Shown here in pieces: positions 21,151-31,168 of a stretch of 64,000 bases of DNA. The position numbers and the translations under genes were made by a program. How positions within the stretch are numbered: position 1 is the first letter of the stretch; each line of letters begins with the position of its first letter. Under the pieces are notes generated by a model that searched no databases, was not told the DNA's origin, and saw only the letters and a program-made list of their open reading frames with translations. The DNA is from Scytalidium lignicola (Eukaryota; Ascomycota; Leotiomycetes): positions 248,001 through 312,000 of the forward strand of contig NCSJ02000007.1 in the NCBI GenBank assembly GCA_002812745.2, read 5' to 3'.

Positions 21151-22299
21151 TTATTCCAAGGCCTTGCGCATCTTGAAATCCGCAATTCTCTTTTCCTTGA
21201 ACTGGGCAAACCTTTCATAATTGCTAGCTGGGTCTATTTCAAGAGCTGTTGATGAGGTTAACTCGACCATACATCTCTTCTCGACGAGAAATTTGACATT
21301 GACAGTGCAAATGCTACCCCAGTTCAGCATCTCATCCTTGGTGTGATGGCCCGGACACCAGCCTGGAAGATGCTCAAGTGGACAAACATCAACGTGTTCC
21401 CCAAATAAGTAGTCGTAGAAATCCCACCATTCAAAGTCTGTGGGAACCCGAGCCTCGTGGTTATCCCAATGATTTCCATGCCAGAGCCAGGCTTTAAACA
21501 ATTTTAAGTAGTTAACCAGTTGTCGTAGCTTTGGTTCAGGCTCGTAGATGAGATGGCGGAGCCGAGACTTGTTAAACAAAGGATGATCGACGATGAGCTT
21601 GTCAGAGACGTCACTCACATCACAGTCGACATGTTGGATGTCCACCGCAGGCATCTCCTGCCAACCAGATGTGGCAGAGCCGTCTATATTGGGGTTGGGG
21701 CCTAGAACCAGTACGGACACGACGCGTAATCTGGGTAGGCTCTGAGGTTTGACGGCTGCCATGATCTCCACTAGAGACCAGGCATTCTCCGAGATGGCAA
21801 TGTTCCGAATGCGCTTGCGGTCAAAACCCAGAAATGGATCGGCGTCAAAGCCTAGGAATGATATCCTAGTATCGAAGATAGCAAACACATCTGTCTCGTA
21901 GCTGACAAAGGGTATGTCGAACCGTAGCCTGTAGGATTCGGGACCCTCTCCTTCACGATGCCGTATATTGTTGTGGGGTAGGTCCAGATACCTAGGCGGA
22001 GAGAAATAGTGAGGCATCCAGGCTGCGCGGGATTCACGGCAGGCATGGAGAGGTGGGAAAATTGCTTCGTCTTGATTATTCCCAACCCATCGGAGATGCC
22101 AGTCCGGATGTTGTATGTTGGCGGCACAATCTGTCCTCACCTCTCCACTCCTATTCACTCGGGCTTCGAGAAATTTCCAGCATTTTGAGCATGGCAGTTG
22201 CCCAATGACTCGTACTGGTTGCGGAACGCTTTCCCAGATTTTCAGGCGCAACTCAGTAGGCAGCGCTGAGAAGATGGTAAACTCAGTTAGTGAACTCAT
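21151..22299 (-). CDS. 2EXR domain-containing protein
   Basis: Single-exon fungal protein of 382 residues if started at the internal ATG (22299, MSSLTEFTIFSALP), the form usual for the family; a longer in-frame ATG start at 22365 is possible. The N-terminus FTIFSALPTELRLKIWE is the 2EXR signature, an F-box-like motif found in many fungal proteins of unknown role. It is followed by the typical HACRESRAAWMPHY and a segment with RIRNIAISENAWSL. A possible zinc-like pair, PCSKCWKF, lies near residue 37. These proteins are often numerous and fast-evolving. No catalytic motif is seen and no cellular role is assigned. Confidence 0.82.
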   Translation of the reverse strand: MSSLTEFTIFSALPTELRLKIWESVPQPVRVIGQLPCSKCWKFLEARVNRSGEVRTDCAANIQHPDWHLRWVGNNQDEAIFPPLHACRESRAAWMPHYFSPPRYLDLPHNNIRHREGEGPESYRLRFDIPFVSYETDVFAIFDTRISFLGFDADPFLGFDRKRIRNIAISENAWSLVEIMAAVKPQSLPRLRVVSVLVLGPNPNIDGSATSGWQEMPAVDIQHVDCDVSDVSDKLIVDHPLFNKSRLRHLIYEPEPKLRQLVNYLKLFKAWLWHGNHWDNHEARVPTDFEWWDFYDYLFGEHVDVCPLEHLPGWCPGHHTKDEMLNWGSICTVNVKFLVEKRCMVELTSSTALEIDPASNYERFAQFKEKRIADFKMRKALE

Positions 22300-23035
22300 T
22301 GTTCTCTGAAGAGGAGATGTTAGAAGTTCCAGAGTGTAGAAAGAGAATGCAAGTTCACAGATCAAACATGCAGATCATATATCGGAAACGGTACGACGTA
22401 GCCTCCTTTTACGGTATCTGGGAGGCGTCTGCATTTGCAAGTGTAACCTTCCTTTTCTGGGAAAACTCCAGCCTACGGTCGTATATCCGTAAGCCCGGAC
22501 TAATTATTTGCTTCTGGGGTGGGTATAGTACTTCAAGTATTTGAGATAAGCATTCACTAGCCGCGTAATGCACTACTAGAGTCAGCACTTTATATTTTAG
22601 GAACTTTACGATATAATATTTTGGCAGTCTAATACGAACGATTAGCCAATCATGAAAGTTAAAGGAAGCAAAAAATTTTGAAGGACAATGACACCTGCAA
22701 ATGTTCTCGAACATCGCCGAGAAGAAAGATTACAGAAATGTGAAATCACTATTTTTGATTAGCATATTCTCTCAAATCTAGAGGAATAGTTCTTTGCTTA
22801 GAGATCCAGAACCGTATAATTCTGGAGCATAACTGACTGGCTAGGCATTTGTGGGTCTACCCCACGATCGCCAGCTATCAAGTCAGAGGAGATCCTCAGA
22901 ACTGGAGGGTTATTTATAGTTGAATATGTAGTATTTTGTGCTCAAGTGGCCGTGGATTTGTTCTGGTAGACTAACATTTACGTTGTAAACTATACTCATA
23001 TTGTCTAGGTTTATTGTCTAGGTGTTGGTGGTTTG
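22300..23035. other. Intergenic and decayed repeat DNA left of an LTR
   Basis: Contains the 2EXR promoter, then AT-rich sequence without genes up to the LTR at 23036. The 22900-23030 part may be retroelement sequence disrupted by that LTR, but I could not confirm it. Confidence 0.35.
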
Positions 23036-23246
23036 TGTTGGACAGGTTACATAGGCCGATCGTAATAGGTTCCCATGTAATATATTGTATAAATTGACTA
23101 CTAAATAACTACTGTACAGTTGGGTAAGTATGGCCATATATATACTATTACAGGCTAGTGGGAGCCGGTCTCGGATCCCACTCTAGAGCCCTGTATAGCT
23201 GAATATTAGCTATATGGCCTGTACAGCTGAACCATCATATTCAACA
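23036..23246 (-). repeat. Solo LTR with GTTTG target duplication
   Basis: The element begins TGTTGGACAGG and ends ATTCAACA on the + strand, i.e. TGTTG...CAACA termini. It is flanked on both sides by GTTTG (23031-23035 and 23247-23251), a perfect 5-bp target duplication. Its body is the reverse complement of the LTR copies at 25.2-26.5 kb (shared CTGTACAGTAGTTA, GGGAACCTATTACGATCGG). It is inserted in the copia pol relic. Confidence 0.8.
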
Positions 23247-23251
23247 GTTTG

Positions 23252-25160
23252 GATGCCGTTTTTGGGAAGATAGACCCATGTACCGCGTGTATATTTATCC
23301 GTAAAGGTGATCATATATATGTTCCCTTCTAAGCTTGGAATTTCGTATGGCCCCTATATATCACTATAGATACGTTCTAGAAGTAGTAGTACGTTCAGGA
23401 CATTTTCTATTAATTATACTCGCTATTTTAGCTAACGTACAAAGCTCGCATGCCTCCTACAGCGCAACTATAGGGTAATCAATACCTATACAGTAGTCAC
23501 CTGGTGAATGTTCTATAACACGTAAACGCTCGGGTGACCTAACCTCCTGTGTCATAGCTTTCCAGCATCTTTGACAATAGCCGCAAATGCTTATTCCTCT
23601 TCGGGGCGTATGACTTCCCTAATTTTGGTGCCTCCCCTATCACTTTCCTGTAGCGTAATATGAGAAGTTTGCCATAATTCCCCTTATTTTTAGTTGTCTG
23701 GATAAGGATTTCCTTGTCCTAGAGCTACAGAACGGAAATCAGGCTTCCAGTAAAGTCTGGTACGTGTAGTACTTCAGTGAGCGCTACAGGCTGCAATGAA
23801 TCTTTCAGAGCTATTTTCAATGGCACAGCTCCTTGACCAGTAGCCAATATTTCGGCACCTGCAGCAGTCTGTATATCTATGGGTTCGGAACGCTTAGAAT
23901 ACCCCTTAAAGGCTTCTTTGGAGTACGGTATGTACCTGGAGGCCCCTGAATTGATGATTCATATTAGCTCCCCTGAGCAGTTATAGTAGTTCTGACCATC
24001 CAGCTTTGCTCAACGGCTCTGTTAACCTCAATCTTAGGCCTTTCCAGCTCCCCCCTGCCACTTATGGGCGTGGGGGGTGGCCTTGTGCTAAATCCTGAAC
24101 CATCCCTTTGGACTTCCTGCAATTCTGCTTTTTGTGGCCCTTTTTACCACAGTTAAAGCATTTCCCATTGAATTGATTTTCGGAAGCTCCTTTCTTCAAA
24201 GACTCCTTCGACTCCATGTGGCGCTCCATATCGCTGAACATTGAAACCATAAGGCTAAAATTGACCGGTAAATTGCTGATTTGAAACTGTAAAATAAGAG
24301 GGTCAAATCGGCTATCCAATTCTTGAAGTAACCTGAAAAACACAGCTATTTTGGCATTGTCGGATGGTCGCTCAGCAAAATCTATCCCCCCTATCCCAGC
24401 CTGCAAAGTGCTAAGTTCTGTAGCGATTGTAGCCACAGAAGCATTGTTTTTGGGTAGTTGGTAAGCTTGGAAAGCCTCCAGCTTCACAAGTAGTTGCTTC
24501 CTCCCTAGCTGAGCACACATATCTTTCAAGGTCTCCCAGCGCTCCTTAGCTGTTTTCAAGCCCAAAATATTGCCTTTCAGCGTCTGGTTACAAAGGCCCA
24601 GTATTATATTACTGGCTTTTCTATCAGTAGCCCTATCTCGATGATTAGTAGGTTCTTGACCACTCCCCTGAGGCATAGTCTGGTCACTTTCAGTGCTAGA
24701 CGCCCTAGTTGAGCTCTCTGGGGTAGTCCCTTCAGTTCCCAATACGCCTAACGAAACCACATCCCATAGGCAATGCGCAATTAAAAGCTCTTTTACTTGA
24801 ACACTCCATGACCAGTAGTTGAGCTGGCTTAGTTTTGGAATCCCAAGCTTTTCAACACCGAAATGGGCCTCCATAGTTGCCATACAGCTTAATATATGGG
24901 TTATTCAAGCTTGCTGTTCAAAGAGTTGGTTGTTTAGTTGTGTTACAATGTATGAATGGAGTTGACGACTCAATTTCCCATAGAAGTGGGGTGAAGCCCT
25001 ATATATACCCAGTAGGAGATGCATTGGCGATAGAATATAGAAAAGCCTTGTGAAAGATAAAGTTGTTGCGGACGCTGAAGGCTCCGGTTATGTGGTGGCT
25101 GTGTTAATACTGTAGACTGTAATTAATTACTTCGGGTGGGATTGCTACCTCAATCGACCA
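23252..25160 (-). mobile_element. Ty1/copia retrotransposon remnant
   Basis: Minus-strand element. Reading right to left: a TATA-containing leader near 25000 (GGGTATATATAGGG), an intact-looking gag (24883-24062), then a decayed pol. In pol, the protease site near 23950 reads IINSGAS where copia proteases have DSGA. Then come pieces of the GAG-pre-integrase region and the beginning of the integrase core (CELCTLAKI and later segments), with stop codons. Pol is cut off at the LTR at 23246; no reverse transcriptase or RNase H was seen. The element is dead. The G-to-A change in the protease codon is of the type made by RIP. Confidence 0.75.
24062..24883 (-). CDS. Copia-type Gag with CCHC zinc knuckle
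   Basis: A 273-residue frame. The N-terminal half shows the copia Gag core (IPKLSQLNYWSWSVQVKELL, then LGLKTAKERWETLKDMC and LLVKLEAFQAYQL). The C-terminal part has one zinc knuckle, CFNCGKKGHKKQNC (C-x2-C-x4-H-x4-C), the nucleic-acid-binding motif of retroelement capsids. A low-complexity S/T/E insert lies between about residues 50 and 85. The frame stops shortly after the knuckle, where Pol would begin in other copia elements. The frame is surprisingly clean compared with the damaged pol downstream. Confidence 0.85.
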   Translation of the reverse strand: MATMEAHFGVEKLGIPKLSQLNYWSWSVQVKELLIAHCLWDVVSLGVLGTEGTTPESSTRASSTESDQTMPQGSGQEPTNHRDRATDRKASNIILGLCNQTLKGNILGLKTAKERWETLKDMCAQLGRKQLLVKLEAFQAYQLPKNNASVATIATELSTLQAGIGGIDFAERPSDNAKIAVFFRLLQELDSRFDPLILQFQISNLPVNFSLMVSMFSDMERHMESKESLKKGASENQFNGKCFNCGKKGHKKQNCRKSKGMVQDLAQGHPPRP

Positions 25161-25172
25161 ATTATCGCCCAT

Positions 25173-25396
25173 TGCTGAATATGGTTCGACTTTCCGGACC
25201 GATATATCTGTTGGATGGTAGCCTACCGTTGCCTACAGGCAACCACTGTAGAACTGTAATATGGCCGGGTTATAGGGGCCAGTAGGCCCCTATATAAGTG
25301 GCCATACTTGCCCACTGTACAGTAGTTAATTCAGTAGTCAATTTATATATATTTTATGGGAACCTATTACGATCGGCATATGTAACCTGTTCAACA
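25173..25396 (+). repeat. LTR copy, + orientation
   Basis: Starts TGCTGAATATGGTTCG and ends CCTGTTCAACA. It contains CCTATATAAGTGGCC as a TATA-like box and the shared CACTGTACAGTAGTTAATTC block. Same family as 23036-23246 but in opposite orientation. I found no target duplication, so it may be truncated or rearranged. Confidence 0.65.
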
Positions 25397-25496
25397 ATAT
25401 CCAATGTGGTAAGATATTGGTTCTACAAGACCTAACGCCGTATGTCGAATTTACAGAGCTGCAAAAGTGGGGGGAAATTGGTTCCACTGATCCGTA

Positions 25497-25583
25497 AATG
25501 GTCTATATAAGTGGCCAAACTTGTCTACTATACAGGAGTTAATTCAATATATTATATGGGATCCTAGTACGATTGGTGCAATT
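25497..25583 (+). repeat. Partial LTR copy
   Basis: Carries the TATA box and downstream LTR half (GTCTATATAAGTGGCC, GGAGTTAATTCA, GGATCCTAGTACGATTGG) but is cut where the next LTR begins (TGTTGAATATGG at 25584). Confidence 0.6.
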
Positions 25584-25703
25584 TGTTGAATATGGTTCGG
25601 CTGCACAGGCCATATGTGTGAAATATAGCTAAATATTCAACTCTACAGGGTTGTACACGGGTAAGGTCGGATCCGCATCGCTTCCAACTGACCTGTAGGA
25701 GTC

Positions 25704-25837
25704 TATCCCCCATAAGCACAACTTATGGTGGGGGCTATTTTGAGCCACTTTTAGCGTCGTTGCCTTACAATTATCTCCGTTTTAGGAGAATGAAGGATTT
25801 ATGTAGACAGGGTCCTTACCTGGGATCTGAGGGGATA
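25704..25837. mobile_element. Small inverted-repeat element inside an LTR
   Basis: Bounded by TATCCCC and GGGGATA. It contains a hairpin CCCCCATAAG/CTTATGGTGGGGG near its left end and the block GAGCCACTTTTAGCGTCGTT, shared with the element at 18432-18610. Comparison with the LTR at 23036 indicates it was inserted between the LTR's upstream part and its TATATATGGC box. Confidence 0.55.
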
Positions 25838-25990
25838 TATATGGCTATACACAAAAATGTCAATCTCAAGTAAAGCTTTAACTCTTCACAGAAAACGGCG
25901 AATAAAACCAAAAAGGATATCTAAAACTTACTATAAACAATCGGGAAAGATCCAACATTAATCAAAGACAAAAAAAGNATAAAATACGCT

Positions 25991-26335
25991 ATGAACCCTA
26001 ACGCGGCCCCAGGCCCAATCTCCGCGACGACCCCGCTGGTGGTGCGACAAGATAACAATGGCGTTCAATGGATTACCTTTGAGTATTCGCGCGATCGCGT
26101 CAAGATGGAATACACAATCAGATGCGACGTGGAGTCCGTGAATGTGGACAACCTGAGCCCGGAATTCAAAACCAAGAACTGTGTCTATCCCGGAGCCTGC
26201 TGCAGCAAGAACCAGTACCAAGGAAACCGCCTGATTTATGAGACAGAGTGCAACACCGTAGGATGGGCTCTCGCAGAGCTGAATCCATGTCTACGTGGCA
26301 AGAGCAACTTAGTCCAGAGAGCAGTAGACAGCTAG
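25991..26335 (+). pseudogene. Fragment of a conserved fungal protein of unknown function, inside an LTR
   Basis: The 114-residue frame resembles a conserved fungal domain, which I believe is the one catalogued as DUF8032: WITFEYSRDRVKMEYTIRCD, VNVDNLSPEFKTKNCVYP, YQGNRLIYETECN and LIQRAVDS-type ends (here LVQRAVDS). The frame stops at TAG just where homologues continue WRN; the following codons read RNSN, so the stop looks like a TGG-to-TAG change, G to A as made by RIP. The sequence is GC-richer than its surroundings. It lies between the two halves of an LTR, which suggests capture by, or insertion into, a retroelement. Not likely functional. Confidence 0.55.
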
Positions 26336-26747
26336 AGAAACAGCAACCCTGCGTTTTCAAGGTCGCGCGATTCTTAGAGATCTTTGCCGTCGGTATAGAC
26401 GACAGACTCACTGTACAGTAGTTAATTCAGTAGTTATTTAGTCAATTAATCAATTCTATGAGAACCTACTTCGATCGGTGCAATTAGCCTGTGTAACAAA
26501 TTCAAATCTCATGGGCACAAGTCGAATTTCTTGATGCAGAATCGCTAACATTTCTATAACATTATAATTATGTTATAAAATAGATAATTAAATTCATTAT
26601 TGTGATTCTCGCATATACTTCTACTTTTAATGATTTAACATAAGCGTATAAGCAATTGCTAACTAATACGTGAATCACCATCTTACTCCAGTAGAGCCAA
26701 GTTAAGATAACACAAGCTTAACAGGCCGTGTGTAGGAGACTCCTCTT

Positions 26748-27199
26748 TCAGCTTGTCACCGTGGCATCCCGTATTGAATAATCAATTAGTTGCCCACTGT
26801 TGGGGATAATTGCGGTAAGAAAATCAATGTCCTTCCTAAACCCGCCGAATTCCTCCCTCACCGCGATCACGTTTAGTCGACCCACTCGTTCACAGTGAAG
26901 TCTCCTCCCAGCCTTACTTCTCCGGTATCATAGTTGGTTGCTGTGGTGTACTCAAACTGTGCGGCCGTGGTCGATACATTAAGCTGCTTTTCAATTGCAC
27001 TTATAGAGCATTTCTGTTTGGTAGGATCACGCAGGTAAAGGTTCGCAGCACACATGGCACTGAGGAATCGTACTAACAGCTCTTCTTCGGCATAATCATC
27101 TAATACTGATTGGCGAATAGCGAAAGCTGATGAGGAGATGGGATTAGCAAAGTGAGAAACTCGAGCAAGAATATTTGGCTTTTGCGTAGCAGGGAGAAC
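26748..27199 (-). pseudogene. C-terminal relic of a THI5/SsuA-like binding-protein family gene
   Basis: In one frame the sequence reads VLPATQKPNILARVSHFANP, then MCAANLYLRDPTKQKC and KQLNVSTTAAQFEYTTATN, ending at NEWVD-stop. A one-base shift then gives LNVIAVREEFGGF and LIDYSIRDATVTS with a proper TGA at 26748. These segments match the C-terminal half of fungal proteins related to bacterial ABC-type nitrate/sulfonate substrate-binding proteins. The N-terminal half is missing or unrecognisable, and the frameshift makes this a pseudogene. Family assignment is from remembered motif patterns. Confidence 0.5.
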
Positions 27200-27814
27200 C
27201 TAGCCCTCTGCCCGTGAATGGGTACAAGAAGATTGTTGCATAAATAGCGGTTCCATTAGAAATTTTCGTACAACTCAATTGAGCTTTTATATCGTACTCG
27301 TGCACATAAAGGGTACTTGCCTTTTTGACGGTATTGGGCAGGATGTGTCAATTTAGTATAATTGTACTAAGCACATGTTGCATAAACAAGCATCGCTCAC
27401 TCCCTGACGAGAGTGTTTTACACCAGGCATATTTGCTCGAGTTAAAAGGACATCTAGTAACTTTTCTATTTCAAGTCACCTAAGAACTTCTCGGATTATG
27501 AAACCCCAAGAATTCCTGTCATGAGTATAGGGAAAGCGAAGACAGAGGTTTCTTGATTGTGTACCTAAAAAGACTTCTTCAATAGTCCATTACGAACGGT
27601 TTGGTTTAAAATTAGATTCATTGACTAATCACCAAGTATGGTAATCAATAAGCACCTAGTCTTGAGACTTTCAATGAATCAACTCGTCAGAGCTAAGATC
27701 TTATGGATTTTTTATGTGAACTTGGCTTCTTGTCATCAGGTTCTCCGCATATTTGCTAGATTACTAGCAAGACAAAACAGGTAGGTATATTACCAGTCAG
27801 CAACCCCTTTTCAT

Positions 27815-28210
27815 TTAGACCCAAGCAATTGAATGTCCCCCATCACCCTCGATAGCATAACAATTTGGCTGAGATGATCCGCTCACCGGGATAACGGTTG
27901 CCAGATTTTGGCAATTCGAGTCTGTATAAATCTTCCATCCCAAATATGCTCCTTTAAGTGTAACCGAATTAAATGACTCGGATATTGGTAAACACTGCGC
28001 CGGCCTAGAGGGTGAGAAGGCTTCAATACTGTTACCACCGCAGAACCCTCCAGTCCACATGTCAAGTTCAGAACTTTGGCGTTCCGTGATACTTGAACCC
28101 CTAATGAATTATTAGCAGTCAATTCGAAACGTAACATACCTGTAACCATACAAAGGAGCACCTTTGACGGCGAGAAGAAGAGAAGCAAAAGCGAGTCCAA
28201 GAGAGCGCAT
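27815..28210 (-). CDS. Small secreted cysteine-containing protein
   Basis: Two exons: 28210-28140 and 28100-27815, with a 39-bp intron (GTATGT, TGCTAAT branch, TTAG). The product is about 118 residues. It starts with a clear signal peptide (MRSLGLAFASLLLAVKGAP), followed by a short pro-like segment ending SITERQ. The mature part has four cysteines, at FCGGN, AQCLP, NCQN and NCYA. Pattern, size and export fit small secreted fungal proteins, some of which act as effectors or adhesins; no known domain was recognised. The gene sits among transposon relics, as effector genes often do. Function unknown. Confidence 0.65.
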
Positions 28211-29126
28211 TGTGTTCACTATGAGATCCAGTGTTAACCCCTTAGACNTTTTTTCTTGAATATATGTGGTTCTGAACCTAAGACATTATTTGAGCAAACC
28301 CAAGATGCCTGCCATACTTACCCTGGTTTACGCCGTAGAGTATGCAGGTACAGCGGTTAAGTATTATTAGAATGTGCAGGGAGTGACAGCGCATGGGCTG
28401 CCAAAACGGCAACCCATTCATTAGCGGTTCCGAGCGAGATCGGGGCTGAAACTTGTGTTGCCTTTTCCCCCGCGCCTTTAAATTTCGCATGCCAGACTCC
28501 AGAGTACGTGTACCCCGAGAATGCATTACCCTCTTGGTATTGTTGAATATACTATGCGCATGCACTTGACTTAATAACTGTCAATTTGCTGTTAGAAGTT
28601 GTAGTACGGTTGATTAATCCGCCACTCATTGTGCGCAATCAATGTACACTATGTCGATGTCTACAAGCAACATTTCTACTTTACAAGTAGCAATTAATTA
28701 TAGAAAACACTTTACGACTGTATATTTTTTAAATAAATATAATACATCTTAAATAATATGCTATCTAAGTAACATTACTAATAATAATCTGTATTACATA
28801 AAAGTTTTAGGTAAGAAAAGTATTTCCTTCTGTCTGCTGGTTCCTCATTCATTTCAAGTATTCATTTACTGTTTAGAAGGCCTTGCCTTCTCTTTTCTTC
28901 TGGAAGAAAAAGACGCGCTACATTGGTAGCGGCGTTTTATGATAAGCCGATAACGATATACGCACTGGACATCGCCGATAGATATAGTGAAAGGTGGGTA
29001 GGATGTCTCTGCTCAGGCGCCCTTATCGTTCGCGGCTATCTATTTAATGGAAGCTTCCCATCTCATAAACTTCTTAAATCTGTTCATTATAACGATCTCC
29101 CTCTCTAATTATACTCGAGATTGCTG
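28211..29126. other. AT-rich spacer
   Basis: Between the small secreted protein (-) and the FAD monooxygenase (+); holds both promoters. An N beside a T run lies at 28248. An AT-rich tract runs from 28680 to 28810. No gene was supported. Confidence 0.4.
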
Positions 29127-31168
29127 ATGGAACGGCCTACCCATGCCGACGTCCTCATTGTTGGTGGAGGTCCGGTAGGCCTTCTCACAGCATACCAGCT
29201 GGCTCGACTCGGAGTCTCGGTCCATATCGTGGATAAGGAGCCCAAACTGTCACTAGGCAATTATGGACGTGCGAATGCTATATATCCGCGTTCGACCGAG
29301 CTTCTGGATCAGTTGAGCCTAGCAGATAATCTTATCCAGCAATGCCATATCTGCCGCGATAGCTACACCTACGATGAGAATGGCAAGAGGGTGGTGCCAG
29401 GGAGAGTGTGGAATTTTGTTGAGAACATTGATGATACGTGGTATATCTATCTGTGAATGTATCGGACTTTTTGATATAAGGTTTCTTACTTGTTCTGCCG
29501 TCTCCTAGGTTTGACTTTGCGATTATGTTAAGACAACAGCACGTTGAGAAAAGCTTCCGAGAGCATCTCATGACATTCGGGGTTTCTTTACAGTGCCAAA
29601 CGGAATGTATCGATTTTGAAGTTGTTTCTCCGGATCGGGAGGGGAATTATATAAAGACCACACTAAAAGATATGGAACGTGGTTCAGAATACATAGTAAA
29701 GAGGTGTGAACTTGAATTGACCTCTATATTCTATGTCTCATAACTCACTGTAGCCTATTGCAGCAAATATCTTGTGGGTGCAGATGGTGGGAAAAGCTTC
29801 GTTCGAAGACACTTGAACGTACCCTTTGAAGGTGATACCACCGAAGATAAATGGATCCGTATCGACGGGAAGATCAAATCAAATATACCTAACCCACGAG
29901 CCTATGGGTGAGTTCTAAATGCACTGCTGACGACCTCATACTAATAAGAATAGGTCTATACAAAGCCCTACGCATGGAAATGTGCTGTGGGCTCCACTAG
30001 ACCGCAACATCACTCGTATTGGCTATGTGTTTACTAGGGAACAAGAGGAGAGGTGCCATGGAAATCCGACTGAAGAGGTTGTTGTAAAAGAAGCTATCGC
30101 AGCGATGAAACCTTTTGAGATTGAGTTTCAGAGTGTCGAGTGGTGGACATTGTGAGTAGATATGCACTGGTGGAAGCCTGCATCAACATTTCCTCTCTGA
30201 CTGTCAATTATAGGTATATTATTGGACAGCGTGTAGCATCAACATATCAACCTCATCCTAGGATCCTTCTCGTAGGAGACTCCTGGTAAGCATGGGAAAC
30301 TTTTATTAGAAATTTCCCTAAATATCCCTACTGATCTCTCCCCTCTGCTAGTCATACACACTCTTCGGGTGCCGCTCAGGGTCTTAACACCGGCATTCAC
30401 GATGCTACCAATCTTGGTTGGAAGTTAGCTCTGGTGCTCAAAGGCCTAGCCAAAGATACTCTTCTCGATACATATAGCTCCGAACGGCGCGGAGCTGCGG
30501 AACGTCTTATCAACTTCGATCGTAAGATCTCTTCGTTGATGGCTAATAAATGGCCCGATGGGTTGAAAAAATCGGGCAACGAAGATATAAATCAAGCACT
30601 AGAAGCAGCCTTTAATGATGCAGCTGGACTTGTCACAGGTCTGAAGATTTCTTACAGTCCCAATATCATTAATGTTCAATCCGCAGATACGCATTTTCTT
30701 GCTTCAGTCACCCCAGGTTCTCGTGTGCCTGATGTCGGTTTGATCAAACCGGGAACGCTTGAACAGATACGTTTACACTCAGCAACACCTAACTGTGCCT
30801 GCCTCTACGTCGTCGCGTTCGTAGGAGATCCCCGTACGACAATTCCTCGCATAAGTTCATTTTCATCGTATCTTCAGACCCAAGCATCATTCCAACATAT
30901 CTTCCCTTCGGCCGCAGTGAGACTGCTCTCAATTATCGCCGCGGACCCTGGGCTTGATGTCGAGGATGCTTTAGGAGTTGAGCCATTCGGGACAACATAC
31001 TTTGATGATAAACGAAATGCACATCGCCGTTATGGAATTGACGTCAGACAGGGAGCAATACTGGTTCTAAGGCCGGATGGAATCGTGGGGTTTATCGCAG
31101 AACTAGAGGCCGCTGGTGGAGAAGCGGTGACTGAATACTTGAACCAATTTCTTGTCCACAGGGCTTAA
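29127..31168 (+). CDS. FAD-dependent aromatic-ring monooxygenase (phenol hydroxylase type)
   Basis: Flavoprotein hydroxylase of the group that inserts oxygen into phenolic rings using NADPH. Six exons fit: 29127-29440, 29509-29703, 29764-29907, 29954-30151, 30214-30285 and 30352-31168, about 580 residues. Evidence in order: [20 protein letters not shown] (Rossmann GxGxxG), [14 protein letters not shown] (the DG motif), and [20 protein letters not shown], created by the last splice (the GD motif that binds FAD ribityl). A thioredoxin-like C-terminal domain follows from about residue 400, ending in [20 protein letters not shown]. Start is the ATG at 29127. It is followed on the same strand by a Zn2Cys6 regulator and an MFS exporter, suggesting a metabolite or phenolic-degradation module. 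Substrate not predictable. Confidence 0.9.

Larger units (their letters stand above)
25584..26498 (+). repeat. LTR copy interrupted by a MITE and a gene fragment
   Basis: The left part (TGTTGAATATGGTTCGGCTG to about 25703) matches the first half of the LTR at 23036-23246. After the insertion at 25704-25837 the LTR resumes with TATATATGGCTATAC. It is interrupted again by about 550 bp that contain a fungal coding fragment. The distal LTR half, CACTGTACAGTAGTTAATTC to GTGTAACA, lies at 26410-26498. Confidence 0.55.

Noticed and set aside
28923..29108. Open frame before the FAD monooxygenase
   Set aside because: No ATG start, no domain, and it is stopped before the monooxygenase ATG.
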